Source: Chryseolinea lacunae (lineage in GTDB: Bacteria; Bacteroidota; Bacteroidia; Cytophagales; Cyclobacteriaceae). From it: 64,000 nucleotides of DNA. Position 1 is the stretch's first letter. Each line of letters begins with the position of its first letter. The DNA lies in contig NZ_JAERRB010000014.1 of assembly GCF_016735595.1 (NCBI RefSeq), forward strand, positions 62,001-126,000. The letters are read 5' to 3'. The notes beneath the pieces were generated by a model. The model did not search any database and was not told the DNA's origin. It saw nothing but the letters and a program-made list of their open reading frames with translations. A program made the translations under genes and the position numbers. Shown piece after piece: positions 33,791-42,753 of the stretch.

Positions 33791-34138
33791 TCACGAAGCG
33801 GTTGTGTTGAGCAGCTTCTTTTTCTTGAGTTTGTCGAACACGGTAGAGGTGACGCCTTTGGCCAGGAAGGGAAGCACAAGTCGGCTTACCCAATTTGATT
33901 TGGCCAGCAGCTTTTGCCGGAGCAGCAACTCCACGCCAATGTCGGCACCAAACTGAAGCAGGCTTTGGTCGGGCTTGCGTTTAAAGATACCCACAAAAGA
34001 AAGCAACGCAAAAATGGGTGAGAGCTTTTCTTTGACCGCATGGGCTTCGGTGGTGATCACGGTTTTGTGCTCGCGTATCAACGCTTCCAACCGGTGGCGT
34101 TCGGCCATCAGTTCTTCGTAGTTGCTAATCCTGGTCAT
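33791..34138 (-). CDS. Small protein of unknown function
   Basis: 115 residues. The N-terminal half is a charged helix (YEELMAERHRLEALIREHKTVITTEAHAVKEKL), the middle is weakly hydrophobic (SPIFALLSFVGIF), and the end is VFDKLKKKKLLNTTAS. Its start overlaps the end of the DUF1469 gene by 14 bases, so the two are translated together and likely work together at the membrane. No family recognised. Confidence 0.7.
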   Translation of the reverse strand: MTRISNYEELMAERHRLEALIREHKTVITTEAHAVKEKLSPIFALLSFVGIFKRKPDQSLLQFGADIGVELLLRQKLLAKSNWVSRLVLPFLAKGVTSTVFDKLKKKKLLNTTAS

Positions 34139-34472
34139 ACATTTTCTTTATCAACAGGTTTCGAATGTTGGGTAGAATGAAATTGCGGGCGGTGAGCAGA
34201 ATGATGATGAGCACCAGCGAATAAAAGCCGCCCACAATGAAGAAGCCGGCTTTCATGTTGTTGAGGGCTTCGCCTACCCACCACGCAGTGCCCACGCCTG
34301 CAAACAGCAAAATGAAAACCACGACCGTCATGGTCACGATGCCGAGGATGCTGACCGAGGCGCCCAACGAAGTTTGCTCCACGATGCGAACCGTGAGCAG
34401 GTTGCGATAGGCATCGAACAGGTCACCGGCCGCGTCCACAATTTTTTCCGTGGGTTTCTTTTGCTCTTCCAT
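34125..34472 (-). CDS. DUF1469 / phage-holin-superfamily-III-like membrane protein
   Basis: 115 residues with two membrane helices (SILGIVTMTVVVFILLFAGVG, about 40-62, and FFIVGGFYSLVLIIILL, about 76-93) and charged ends. This plan matches the chromosomal DUF1469/YqjE-like group, often filed as holin but found with YtxH-type stress genes. It lies 3 bases after the YtxH gene. Not a sign of a prophage here. Confidence 0.8.
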   Translation of the reverse strand: MEEQKKPTEKIVDAAGDLFDAYRNLLTVRIVEQTSLGASVSILGIVTMTVVVFILLFAGVGTAWWVGEALNNMKAGFFIVGGFYSLVLIIILLTARNFILPNIRNLLIKKMYDQD

Positions 34473-34475
34473 GGT

Positions 34476-34736
34476 CTATGCTTTTTCCGTCAATGCCTTC
34501 ACACCTTTCTTGATGTCGGCGTAGGTTTCTTCACCTTGCGATTTCACTTCCGTGGCCACCTCGCGACCCAGCGAGAGCAGTGAGCTCAGCTCGGCCATCC
34601 AGTCTTTGGCGCCGTCGCGGATTTTCTGTTGAAGATCTTTGCCTTTTTCGGGGGCCAATAACATGCCGATCACGGCGCCAGCGGCTGCCGCTGCGGCCAC
34701 ACCCAATACTACTTTTGTTGCTGTTTTCATTTTCAT
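34476..34736 (-). CDS. YtxH domain protein
   Basis: 86 residues. The hydrophobic start VVLGVAAAAAAGAVIGMLLAP followed by EKGKDLQQKIRDGAKDW is the YtxH signature: one small glycine/alanine-rich membrane helix and a coiled cytoplasmic tail. Such proteins are general-stress or envelope proteins. It heads a YtxH-DUF1469-small-protein triplet, with the AI-2E family gene 6 bases upstream. Confidence 0.88.
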   Translation of the reverse strand: MKMKTATKVVLGVAAAAAAGAVIGMLLAPEKGKDLQQKIRDGAKDWMAELSSLLSLGREVATEVKSQGEETYADIKKGVKALTEKA

Positions 34737-34742
34737 GGTTAT

Positions 34743-35960
34743 TTATTTTTCGGATACTGTTTCGGATGGAATGCTCACGGCCAGGTTTTCATTTTTCAGT
34801 TCGGCCGTGTTGGTGTCGCTCTTGCGCGATGCTCTGGGCTTGCGTGAATGGGACAGGGTTTTTACTTTCGATAGTGCCACCCGCGCAGGGAGGAACGATG
34901 TGTCGGGACATTCGTCGCCAAGCAACACGCCCCAGGGCTGAAGCTGTGGCACTTTGTCGAAGATGACCTTCGCCACTGCCAGGGTTGGGATGGCCAGGAA
35001 CATGCCGGGGATGCCGCACAGTGCACCCGCGATCAGCACACCCACAATGGTGACCAACGCGTTGATGCGCACCTTGGTGCCCACAATGAGCGGCATGCCA
35101 ATGTTGTTGTCGAACAGTTGCACCACGGCCAGCACAAGGCCCACCCACACCACGTCCGAAATGTTATCGGAACTCACCAGCGTCACCAGCATGCACATGA
35201 TGTTGGCCATGATCATGCCCACATAGGGAATGAGGTTGAGCAACGCCGCCAGCAGCGCCAGGAACACGGCATATTTAATACCCAGTACGAGGAAGCCCAC
35301 AGCATTCAAAGCAAACACGATGGAGGTTTCGATAAGGAGGCCAATCACATATTGTTGCGCAATGGTGCTCGACTCGGTCAATACTTCACACACTTGTTTT
35401 TCGGATCCGTTGCGAAACACACCCACCAGAAACATCTTGATGGTGTCTTTATAGTAGAGCATCAAAAACGTGTAGAGCGGAAGAAAGATGAGGTAACTGA
35501 AAATCCCGGTGAGCGATATGAACGTCTGGCCCACAATCTGCGGCCCGTTGTCGCGCAGGTTTTCCATGGCCTGGGCGATGTATTGATTTTGTTTTCGAAC
35601 GGTGATGTGTGTGTTCTCATTCACCCATGTTTGAAAGCTGTTGCCCACTTCGGTCATGCGCGCCTTCAGCGCAGGAATGTCGTCGAGAAAATTCACGATC
35701 TGGCTGGAGAGTAAATACAGGATGCCGCCGAGCACCACAATAGACAACAGCACGGGTATGATGATGGCCACCACCTTGTGCGCTCCCTTGCGCCGCAGAA
35801 ACGAACTGAGCGGCAGCAGGAGTGTTGACAGCAACACCGAGAACATGAGCGGAAGAATGATGTCTTTGCCCAGGAACACAAGGAGACCAAGCAGCACAAT
35901 GGCGAGCAGGGTCAGGCTGAGCTTCAGATAAAACGGTGCTGTGGGTTGGGTGGCGTCCAT
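34743..35960 (-). CDS. AI-2E (PerM/TqsA) family transporter
   Basis: 405 residues from ATG 35960. Forty more codons exist upstream but the sequence there is not membrane-like. Eight helices are expected: LSLTLLAIVLLGLLVFLGKDIILPLMFSVLLSTLLLPLSSFL then IIIPVLLSIVVLGGILYLL, a central soluble loop (about 95-160) and helices ending with GALCGIPGMFLAIPTLAVAKVI. Family members export small signals or act as Na+/H+ antiporters. The C-terminal hydrophilic tail is about 70 residues. Divergent from the YihY gene on the right, with about 240 bases of shared promoter region. Confidence 0.9.
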   Translation of the reverse strand: MDATQPTAPFYLKLSLTLLAIVLLGLLVFLGKDIILPLMFSVLLSTLLLPLSSFLRRKGAHKVVAIIIPVLLSIVVLGGILYLLSSQIVNFLDDIPALKARMTEVGNSFQTWVNENTHITVRKQNQYIAQAMENLRDNGPQIVGQTFISLTGIFSYLIFLPLYTFLMLYYKDTIKMFLVGVFRNGSEKQVCEVLTESSTIAQQYVIGLLIETSIVFALNAVGFLVLGIKYAVFLALLAALLNLIPYVGMIMANIMCMLVTLVSSDNISDVVWVGLVLAVVQLFDNNIGMPLIVGTKVRINALVTIVGVLIAGALCGIPGMFLAIPTLAVAKVIFDKVPQLQPWGVLLGDECPDTSFLPARVALSKVKTLSHSRKPRASRKSDTNTAELKNENLAVSIPSETVSEK

Positions 35961-36200
35961 AGGGCGTTGGTAAAAATCTTTTCTGGTTAGCCAACTGCTA
36001 ATTTCCGTGCCAAGTAAAAAACACCGCCGTGTCATTTCGATGCGATGGTAGCGCCTTGTGGCCTGGGCAAATATATCCACACCAAAATGCTTCTTATTCT
36101 ACAACGCGTCACGACACGGGCTCACAGGTCATCGCTGGGAGCATGGCACGCGCGTTCGCATCGGGGAATGTTTCTTGCAAGAAGGGAGATAGAATATGCT

Positions 36201-37247
36201 ATGAAAAAGTTCTTAACCTCCAGCTGGTCCATTCTCAAAAAGACCGTTCTCAATTTTATTGAAGACGACTCCTTCAGCTATGCGTCGTCTATCGCCTTCT
36301 ATACCATCTTTTCGCTGCCGGCCATTCTCATCATTTCCCTTTCGGTGGGGTCGGCTTTTTTTGAGCACGATGTGGTGCAGCAGGAGTTGGTGAACCAGGT
36401 GTCGCGGCTCATTGGTCGCGAAAGCGCACAAGAGGTCGAAAAGATTCTGATGAACGCGGCCATCGATGCATCAAGTGTGTTTGCTAAAACTGTGGGTGTT
36501 GTCACCCTGGTGTTCAGTGCCACCACGGTGTTCATTTCGCTGCAGGCGAGTCTCAATAAAATCTGGGGCATCAAACCCAAGCCACTGCGGGGGCTGGTGA
36601 AATTTGTATTGAACCGGTTGCTGTCGCTGGCCATGGTGATGAGCATCGGGTTTGTGTTGCTGGTGTCGCTGGTGGTAGACACGGTGCTGGTGGTGTTTCA
36701 GGGGTTCCTGTCGCAAATCCTGGCCGGGATGACGTTGTATGTGCTCACCGCCATCAACATCGTGGTTTCGCTGGGCTTCATCACCCTGATTTTTGGATTG
36801 ATGTTTAAAGTGTTGCCCGATGCGAAAATAAAATGGCGCGACGTGTGGGTGGGTTCATTTGTGACCACGGTGTTGTTCACGATCGGCAAATACCTGATCG
36901 GTCTTTATTTGGGCAACAGCTCATTCAACTCTGCCTATGGTGCGGCCGGCTCGCTGGTGATCATTCTTGTGTGGGTGTATTATTCCACCGTCATTTTTCT
37001 GTTTGGTGCCGAGCTCACGTCGGTGTATGCCGAAGAAATTGGAAGCGAAATCACTCCCTACGAAAATGCCGTGAAAGTGCAGATGGTGGAGCTTGAGAAA
37101 GACGAGAAGCACGGCGAAACAGTGGTGGTGTCTAACAACCATGCGCGCCATTCAGAGAACCTGGAAATTGTTCCACACACCGCACCAGAAACGCTACAGG
37201 GAGACGGTCCGAAATTAACGGTGCGACCGGCCGACAAGGGGCAATGA
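36201..37247 (+). CDS. YihY / virulence factor BrkB family membrane protein
   Basis: 348 residues from ATG 36201. The open frame continues upstream to 36045 without family features. DDSFSYASSIAFYTIFSLPAILIISLSVG is the family start. Six helices end with GSLVIILVWVYYSTVIFLFGAELTSVYAEE, the YihY signature. The C-terminal 60 residues are hydrophilic. The function of this ubiquitous family is unknown. The name BrkB-like is historical. The gene is followed 53 bases on by a small hydrophilic gene. Confidence 0.9.
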   Translation: MKKFLTSSWSILKKTVLNFIEDDSFSYASSIAFYTIFSLPAILIISLSVGSAFFEHDVVQQELVNQVSRLIGRESAQEVEKILMNAAIDASSVFAKTVGVVTLVFSATTVFISLQASLNKIWGIKPKPLRGLVKFVLNRLLSLAMVMSIGFVLLVSLVVDTVLVVFQGFLSQILAGMTLYVLTAINIVVSLGFITLIFGLMFKVLPDAKIKWRDVWVGSFVTTVLFTIGKYLIGLYLGNSSFNSAYGAAGSLVIILVWVYYSTVIFLFGAELTSVYAEEIGSEITPYENAVKVQMVELEKDEKHGETVVVSNNHARHSENLEIVPHTAPETLQGDGPKLTVRPADKGQ

Positions 37248-37300
37248 TCATTGTGGCATAATTCTTTCTCTGGACTTTGAGAACCAAAACGATTAAAGTT

Positions 37301-37534
37301 ATGGACAAGAAAACGAAACGTATTGACGCACGAAAGGAACACGCCCGCCGACAAGGTGCAAAACAAGTGGTGCGAAAACGTAACACGCCTGCGCCGGCTC
37401 CCGAGCCTGTCACTGAAAAGGAGATTGATCAGGATGATCGCGATTTGAACGAAGACGAACAACGCAAAATTGTGAACAACGCCGAGGAGAATGCCCAGCA
37501 CAATCCCGGTCTTCACGACGCCGTTGAGAAATAA
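37301..37534 (+). CDS. Small highly charged protein of unknown function
   Basis: 77 residues from ATG 37301. Basic first half (KKTKRIDARKEHARRQGAKQ), a proline-rich joint (NTPAPAPEPVTEK) and an acidic second half (EIDQDDRDLNEDEQRKI). Probably disordered. No family recognised. Expression with the YihY gene is possible. Confidence 0.6.
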   Translation: MDKKTKRIDARKEHARRQGAKQVVRKRNTPAPAPEPVTEKEIDQDDRDLNEDEQRKIVNNAEENAQHNPGLHDAVEK

Positions 37535-37837
37535 AAACAACACCTTCATCGTTACCTATGCGTTGACGCCAAACGGATTTGTATGGCTTAGTAGGGCCCT
37601 TGTTGATTGTGCGCGAAAATGGTTTGTTTGTATCGCGTGCAACAGGAAGGCGCCCTACGAAGCCGCCCGAGGCAACCTGTTGTGAGGTAACGCTTTAATT
37701 TCTTCTGCTGAATTTTTCCCGTATTCTCTATGATTGCAAGAGCCGCGCTATGCCTCCTTCTGGTGGGTGCCATCCGAGTTGTTACGTTCTTCCAGGTGAT
37801 GCTGTTGAAACTGAGGTTTGGCTTTCGATCCTGAGAG
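37535..37837. other. Intergenic stretch, nothing recognised
   Basis: About 300 bases between a rightward gene and the end of a leftward gene. TAGGGCCC... and GCCCTA (about 37590-37660) could pair loosely. No coding frame or strong terminator was found. Confidence 0.5.
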
Positions 37838-39412
37838 TTAACCCTTCTTCTTTTCTTCCTTCTTTGCAGGACCATCCAGCACGCTGGACTTCAACCCCGA
37901 CAGTATCGACTTCCACCACAGGTTGAAGATTGCTTTGCGTTTGTCGCGTTCGAATTGAATAACACCCAGGCGCTTCGCTTCACTGACCGTGCGGTCTTTG
38001 TCTTTCTTCAGAAACAAATTGATGATCCACGATTTTAAGCCGCTGGTGTGGGAGTCTTTTTCTTTGGTGAGACCATTGATTTTCAGGTCTTCGTAGTTAA
38101 TGACAACGGAGCCTTTTGAACCGTCGTCGGTATAATAGAAGTTGAAATACAAATCGTTTAGTCGTCCGGACTCGATGCTCACGAAGGCCATGTTTTCCAG
38201 CGCGGGGTTCAGTCGTGGCAATGCCAGCTTGCGGATGTGGCCTTCGGCCTTGTAGGGTTGGGCGTTATCGTAGGGCAATGTGAAATTGGCGTCGATGCGC
38301 CCCTGTCCCATCAATTGGGCCGATGCGATGAGGGTTGCGTGGCCGTTTTTGTCGCCACCGCGGTTGCGTAAATTTCCCAGCGCGGCATTCAAATGAGAAA
38401 ACTCGACCTGCCCGGTGTGGAAACCCTGTTCGGGAAATTCTTCATATACAATTCTGGCGTCGCGAAGTTTGAGGCTGTCCACCACAAGCAGAAAGGGAAA
38501 CGCCCTGATCATGGCCATGGGCAATTGCACTTTCTTATAGTTTCGGAAGGGAACGCGTTTGTCGCGAAACACGAGGAGCGTGGGCGACACAATATTCACA
38601 TGCGCCATGGCAACGATGCTGTCTTTCAACTGGTCGAACTTCATGCCCTTCACTTCCACCTGCGGCACACGCAAGGTGAAACGATCGGTTTGTTTGCCCA
38701 CGCGATGTGCGAACGCGAAGCGCGAATAGTTTGGAGTGACAGAAATGGAGTCCAGCCGGATGTTCTCGTCGCCACTGTGAACATGCACGGTGCCCACCCG
38801 CGTGGTGTAGAACTTCGACACGTGTGTGACGGCGGTCACATCGCCTTGCAGCGTGGCCAGATAAAGCGCGGAGAGATTATTTCCTTTCGACAGGCTGTCA
38901 AGTTGCAGGGAAGAAACGCGGAGATTCAACACACCACTGAGCGATTGCACCGAGTCGAGCTGCACGTTTGTGCGAACATTGTCGAACACAATGGCGTTGA
39001 TGGCAATGCCTTTGAGCGGAGAATCGCCAGACGATTTGCGTTGCTTCAGGGTGGTGTTGTAGCGCACGTCGCCATCGCGGAATTCGAGCGTGGCAATGCT
39101 GATTTTTTTGTGCGCGAGCCATTGATAGAGGCTGATGCCGCCCACATGCACGCTCTTCAGGGAGACATGGTGTGGCACATCGGCCGAGTCGGCCCGGGGG
39201 TAGGTGAGCCTGAGCCCGGTGGCCGTAATGGATTGTGTGAACAGATTAACGTCCAGGTCATCGATTGTTCCATTCACGCGGGCGAGGGCTGTTGTGACCT
39301 TTTGTTTCAGTACAAGCGACAGCACAAAGCCTCCGACAAGAGCCAATGCAAACACGATAACTAATGCGATGCCTACGCGACGCAGGATGCGTGTGGACGA
39401 TGTATGTTTCAT
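37838..39412 (-). CDS. AsmA-like / DUF748-type periplasmic protein, membrane-anchored
   Basis: 524 residues. One N-terminal membrane anchor (VGIALVIVFALALVGGFVLSLVL, about 13-35), then a long beta-rich domain full of alternating strands (IDDLDVNLFTQSITATGLRLTYP, GRIDANFTLPYDNAQPYKAEG), the pattern of AsmA/TamB-type lipid-transfer proteins. The end is basic (KKEEKKKG). No exact family is assigned. Likely in the envelope, in lipid or outer-membrane homeostasis. A hairpin at 39424-39460 separates its start from the micro-gene upstream. Confidence 0.7.
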   Translation of the reverse strand: MKHTSSTRILRRVGIALVIVFALALVGGFVLSLVLKQKVTTALARVNGTIDDLDVNLFTQSITATGLRLTYPRADSADVPHHVSLKSVHVGGISLYQWLAHKKISIATLEFRDGDVRYNTTLKQRKSSGDSPLKGIAINAIVFDNVRTNVQLDSVQSLSGVLNLRVSSLQLDSLSKGNNLSALYLATLQGDVTAVTHVSKFYTTRVGTVHVHSGDENIRLDSISVTPNYSRFAFAHRVGKQTDRFTLRVPQVEVKGMKFDQLKDSIVAMAHVNIVSPTLLVFRDKRVPFRNYKKVQLPMAMIRAFPFLLVVDSLKLRDARIVYEEFPEQGFHTGQVEFSHLNAALGNLRNRGGDKNGHATLIASAQLMGQGRIDANFTLPYDNAQPYKAEGHIRKLALPRLNPALENMAFVSIESGRLNDLYFNFYYTDDGSKGSVVINYEDLKINGLTKEKDSHTSGLKSWIINLFLKKDKDRTVSEAKRLGVIQFERDKRKAIFNLWWKSILSGLKSSVLDGPAKKEEKKKG

Positions 39413-39423
39413 AGAAGGAATAA

Positions 39424-39460
39424 AGCTGTCTTTGTTTCCAATCGAAGAACAAAGACAGCT
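39424..39460 (-). terminator. Hairpin between the micro-protein and AsmA-like genes
   Basis: AGCTGTCTTTGTT (39424-39436) and AACAAAGACAGCT (39448-39460) form a perfect 13-bp stem with an 11-base loop, 8 bases beyond the micro-gene stop. The U-tract on the minus strand is weak. Confidence 0.65.
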
Positions 39461-39467
39461 CCAAACA

Positions 39468-39620
39468 TCATATTCGCTCTCCGCGAATCAATCGCAGAAT
39501 GACAGCGACAATAGCAATTACAAGCAGTATATGGATAAGACCTCCTGCACTGTAGACGAAGAAGCCAAGCGCCCATGCAATGATGAGGATGACGGCAATG
39601 GCATAAAGTAAATTAGTCAT
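39468..39620 (-). CDS. lmo0937-type membrane micro-protein
   Basis: 50 residues, too short for most gene finders: MTNLLYAIAVILIIAWALGF, then FVYSAGGLIHILLVIAIVAV and ILRLIRGERI. This closely follows the lmo0937 family pattern (NLLY.IAVIL...W..GFF.Y.AGG.IHILLV.A..A...R). Two membrane helices. Role unknown, commonly near stress-response genes. Confidence 0.88.
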   Translation of the reverse strand: MTNLLYAIAVILIIAWALGFFVYSAGGLIHILLVIAIVAVILRLIRGERI

Positions 39621-39834
39621 AGGGTTTACAATTTGATTTGCATGGTGAATTCACATTTTCGTGCCATGCGCGCGACGGGCTTTTTAGCGGACTGAGGCAT
39701 GTTATGGTTTGTGGAATGACGCTTTTTCGCACAGATGGGGAATGTTTTCCACACTCGTGGCCTGCCGAAACGGGCTTGCGGCCAACGGGGTGGCATGGCA
39801 TGATTTTTACGAGTGATGTGCTAAATCCTTAATT

Positions 39835-40035
39835 ATGATGGAATTCTTGAAATTTGTTGCGCTGATGGGAGGAACCTATTTGTGCAGTGTGGGTTTCGCC
39901 ATAGTCTTATTTAAGCTATTTTTCCCCTTGAAAGCCAAGGAGGAAGTGCAAAAGATCAAAGTTGCAAGAAGTGCCCAGCCCAGACCTAAGCGTCAGCGTC
40001 GGGAAGTTCTTTCACTGGCGGGTCACGGACATTAG
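39835..40035 (+). CDS. Small single-helix membrane protein
   Basis: 66 residues. One helix (FVALMGGTYLCSVGFAIVLFKLFF) and a basic tail (ARSAQPRPKRQRREV). It ends 12 bases before the response regulator start and may be the first gene of the signalling cluster. No family recognised. Confidence 0.6.
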   Translation: MMEFLKFVALMGGTYLCSVGFAIVLFKLFFPLKAKEEVQKIKVARSAQPRPKRQRREVLSLAGHGH

Positions 40036-40047
40036 TCCCCCATACGA

Positions 40048-40401
40048 ATGAGAAAAATTTTAGTCGTTGACGACGAATTGGAAATTTGTCTGTTAGTTAC
40101 ACAATACCTTAAAAAATTAGGGTATGAAACGGATTTCGCCCTTTCCATAAGTGAAGCGCTATCGAAAATTTCGGGGTCGCCCTTCGACATCCTGTTTGTG
40201 GACCTGAACCTCACCGACGGTTCGGGCTACGACCTCATCAGCACCCTGCAGGAATCGAAAAACGCCTCCAAAATTATTGTCATCAGCGCGTATGACAGCG
40301 AGCGTCAAAAAGCTTTGCAGAAAGGTGCCAGTGTTTTTCTGGCCAAACCTTTCACGATAAAAGGCATTGACGAGTCACTTCAAAAGCTGAACTTTATATA
40401 G
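40048..40401 (+). CDS. Single-domain response regulator (receiver only)
   Basis: 117 residues, one CheY-like receiver. Asp8-Asp9 bind Mg2+, Asp52 (FVDLNLT) is the phosphorylation site, Ser80 and Lys100 (LAKPF) complete the set. No output domain, so it acts as a phosphate carrier or by protein contact. It lies 54 bases before an NtrC-type regulator and probably belongs to the same pathway. Confidence 0.9.
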   Translation: MRKILVVDDELEICLLVTQYLKKLGYETDFALSISEALSKISGSPFDILFVDLNLTDGSGYDLISTLQESKNASKIIVISAYDSERQKALQKGASVFLAKPFTIKGIDESLQKLNFI

Positions 40402-40455
40402 TAAAGCAATCAGACGGAACACCTCTTTATACTAACCCTGTTTTTAGTTTTGCCT

Positions 40456-41850
40456 ATGCCCAAATTACTGATCATCGACGACGATAAAGACATTTGTCTC
40501 GTATTGTCGAAATTCCTGACCAAGAACAACTATGAGGTTGATGTTGCCTACAAAGGCGAAGAAGGCCTGAAGTTGTTGCGGGCGTCACGCTACAACCTGG
40601 TGCTGTGCGACTACCGGTTGCCCGATCACACCGGTGTGGAAATGTTGCGGAAAATAAAACTGCTGCAACCCGATGTGGCCGTGGTCATCATCACCGGCTA
40701 TTCTGATGTGCGCACGGCAGTGGAAACTTTCCGCTACGGCGCAAACGACTATGTGACCAAGCCCCTCTATCCCGACGAACTGTTGGTGACTATCAAAGAA
40801 ACGATCGCCAAAAACGAAAAGCGGAACACCAGCAATGCCGAAAACGCAGATGCTGTTCAGGATGTTCGCAAAGGCAAGTCCACAGTGAACGGAGGCACGT
40901 TCATTGTCGGCAAGAGCATTCAATCGCAAACCGTTCAAAAATACATAGAACTCATAGCACCGTCCGACATGTCGGTCATCATCAATGGTGAAACCGGCAC
41001 GGGGAAAGAGTTTGTGGCGCAATCTGTGCACAAATTCAGCAAGCGGTCAGACAAACCTTTTGTGGCCATCGACTGCGGCGCGTTGCCCAAGGAACTGGCC
41101 GGAAGCGAATTGTTTGGTCATGTGAAAGGTGCCTTCACCGGCGCTGTGAGCGACAAGCAGGGAAGCTTTGAAGTGGCCGACACCGGCACCATCTTCCTCG
41201 ACGAGATCGGAAACCTGTCGTATGAAAACCAGGTGAAGTTGTTGCGCGTGATCCAGGAAAGAAGAATCAAACGCATCGGTGCCACCCGCGACATTCCCAT
41301 CGACGTGCGCATCATTGCTGCCACCAACGAAGACCTGATCAAGGCTGTGAAAGAAGGACGCTTCCGCGAAGATCTGTATCACCGCCTCAACGAATTCAAA
41401 ATACAACTGTCGCCCCTGCGCGAACGCAAGGAAGACATCATCATCTTTGCCAACTACTTCCTCGAGAAATCGAACCAGGCCCTGCAGAAAAATGTGAAAT
41501 CGTTCTCGCCCGATGTGGTGGATCAACTCACAAACTACTTCTGGCATGGCAACCTGCGGGAGCTCAACAACGTGATCAAACGTTCGGTGCTGCTCACGAT
41601 AGGCGAATCGGTGCAAGCCGACAGTCTGCCACAAGAGATCATTCAGGCCAACAACACCGTGGCGGCAACCGGCGCGCTGGTGGAAGATAGCGTTGGCTTG
41701 CTGAAGTCTATCGCCGGCTCGGCCGAACGCCAGGCCATCATCGACGTGCTCGAAAAAGTGAACTACAACAAATCGAAAGCAGCCGAGCTGCTGCGCATCG
41801 ATCGCAAAACACTATATAACAAGCTTAAGCTTTATAGCATCAGCGCCTGA
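40456..41850 (+). CDS. Sigma-54-dependent response regulator (NtrC type)
   Basis: 464 residues from ATG 40456. Receiver 1-120 with Asp8-9-10, Asp52 and Lys around 102 (TKPLYP). AAA+ domain about 150-385 with Walker A GETGTGKE, the sigma-54-contacting GAFTGA loop and Walker B IFLDEIG, then the R-finger region. The Fis-type helix-turn-helix sits at the end (NYNKSKAAELLRIDRKTLYNKL). It activates sigma-54 promoters. The cognate kinase may be one of the two kinases 1-4 kb downstream. A 32-bp palindromic terminator follows. Confidence 0.95.
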   Translation: MPKLLIIDDDKDICLVLSKFLTKNNYEVDVAYKGEEGLKLLRASRYNLVLCDYRLPDHTGVEMLRKIKLLQPDVAVVIITGYSDVRTAVETFRYGANDYVTKPLYPDELLVTIKETIAKNEKRNTSNAENADAVQDVRKGKSTVNGGTFIVGKSIQSQTVQKYIELIAPSDMSVIINGETGTGKEFVAQSVHKFSKRSDKPFVAIDCGALPKELAGSELFGHVKGAFTGAVSDKQGSFEVADTGTIFLDEIGNLSYENQVKLLRVIQERRIKRIGATRDIPIDVRIIAATNEDLIKAVKEGRFREDLYHRLNEFKIQLSPLRERKEDIIIFANYFLEKSNQALQKNVKSFSPDVVDQLTNYFWHGNLRELNNVIKRSVLLTIGESVQADSLPQEIIQANNTVAATGALVEDSVGLLKSIAGSAERQAIIDVLEKVNYNKSKAAELLRIDRKTLYNKLKLYSISA

Positions 41851-41908
41851 CGTGAGCAGGAGCAACCTGGTGTGAAACAAATTTGTATTGGGTCAATGAG
41901 TAACAAAA

Positions 41909-41940
41909 AAAAGAGGTTCCGACATGTCGGAACCTCTTTT
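41909..41940. terminator. Bidirectional terminator, 32-bp perfect palindrome
   Basis: AAAAGAGGTTCCGACA (41909-41924) is mirrored at 41925-41940, with A-rich sequence before and T after. It ends both the NtrC gene and the convergent OM-protein gene. The same AGAGGTTCC stem is used at 60167-60193. Confidence 0.88.
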
Positions 41941-41961
41941 ACCTATTTACCTACCCCTAGA

Positions 41962-42603
41962 TTATTTCGCTTGTGCGTTGTTGAGGTTGAATGACAGATA
42001 GAGTTGAGCAAAAGAGTTCTTGGAGTCGCCAAGCACTGCCTCTGCCGCGTCGCTGTCGGCAATTTTAACCAGACCATAGTTGTAGCGTGCGCCCACTTGC
42101 ACTGCGCCAAAGTTCAAGCCAAAGCCACCGGCCAATCCATAGTCATACGATTTGAGATTGTCTTTCTTGATCTCGTCGCTGCCGTTGGCAATGTCGCCTT
42201 TGTAGGAGATGTTGGCGTTGAGCAGGTAGCTGGCATAAGGACCAAGGTGAATTTCGGCAGCGTCGCCCAACTTGAATACCGCCAGCACAGGAAGGTCAAG
42301 ATAGTTGAGGTTATACTTCACGGTTTGATTCACAAATTGGCCATACTCAACTTTCGAACCTTTGGTAGAGTAGAGCAATTCGGGTTGGATTGCAAACGAC
42401 TCGGTCGACAAGATCTGACCATATACACCAGCATTGAAACCGTAGCGAGCATTTTCATCATCAACATCGTCTACGTACAGGTTACTCACGTTCAAACCAC
42501 CCTTCACACCAGCTCTTGCCTGTGCATTTGCGTCGTTGTTTGACATTACCCCGAGAACGGCGGTAATAAAGAAAATGGATAAAAGTTTAATTTTGGTTTT
42601 CAT
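41962..42603 (-). CDS. Outer-membrane beta-barrel protein (OMP_b-brl-2 type)
   Basis: 213 residues with a signal peptide (MKTKIKLLSIFFITAVLGVM, cut near NANAQA). Repeated amphipathic strands follow: AGVKGGLNVSNLYVDD, FGFNAGVYGQIL, FAIQPELLYSTKGSKVEY, LPVLAVFKLG, YASYLLNANI, VQVGARYNYGLVKI, ending LYLSFNLNN. Matches small 8-strand porin-like proteins common in Bacteroidota. Function unspecified. Confidence 0.88.
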   Translation of the reverse strand: MKTKIKLLSIFFITAVLGVMSNNDANAQARAGVKGGLNVSNLYVDDVDDENARYGFNAGVYGQILSTESFAIQPELLYSTKGSKVEYGQFVNQTVKYNLNYLDLPVLAVFKLGDAAEIHLGPYASYLLNANISYKGDIANGSDEIKKDNLKSYDYGLAGGFGLNFGAVQVGARYNYGLVKIADSDAAEAVLGDSKNSFAQLYLSFNLNNAQAK

Positions 42604-42753
42604 AGTTTAATTCATTTGTTTACAAAGCATGATGTAAACATCAGGCCAAATGCAGAAAAACGTCAACTTCTTTATTTTCAAGCGAAAACAAATGTGTTGC
42701 CCACGCTTGAGCGACGGTTTTTCTACACACCGTGTAGACCACCTACCCCAGCC

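Noticed and set aside
34125-34472. Holin-like protein as evidence of a prophage
   Set aside because: The DUF1469 holin-superfamily label is a fold label. No lysin, structural or integrase genes are near, and the neighbours are stress-type chromosomal genes.
36045-36200. Upstream extension of the YihY gene
   Set aside because: The family normally starts just before the DDSFSYASSIAFYT segment. The extension is not membrane-like and lies in the divergent promoter region.
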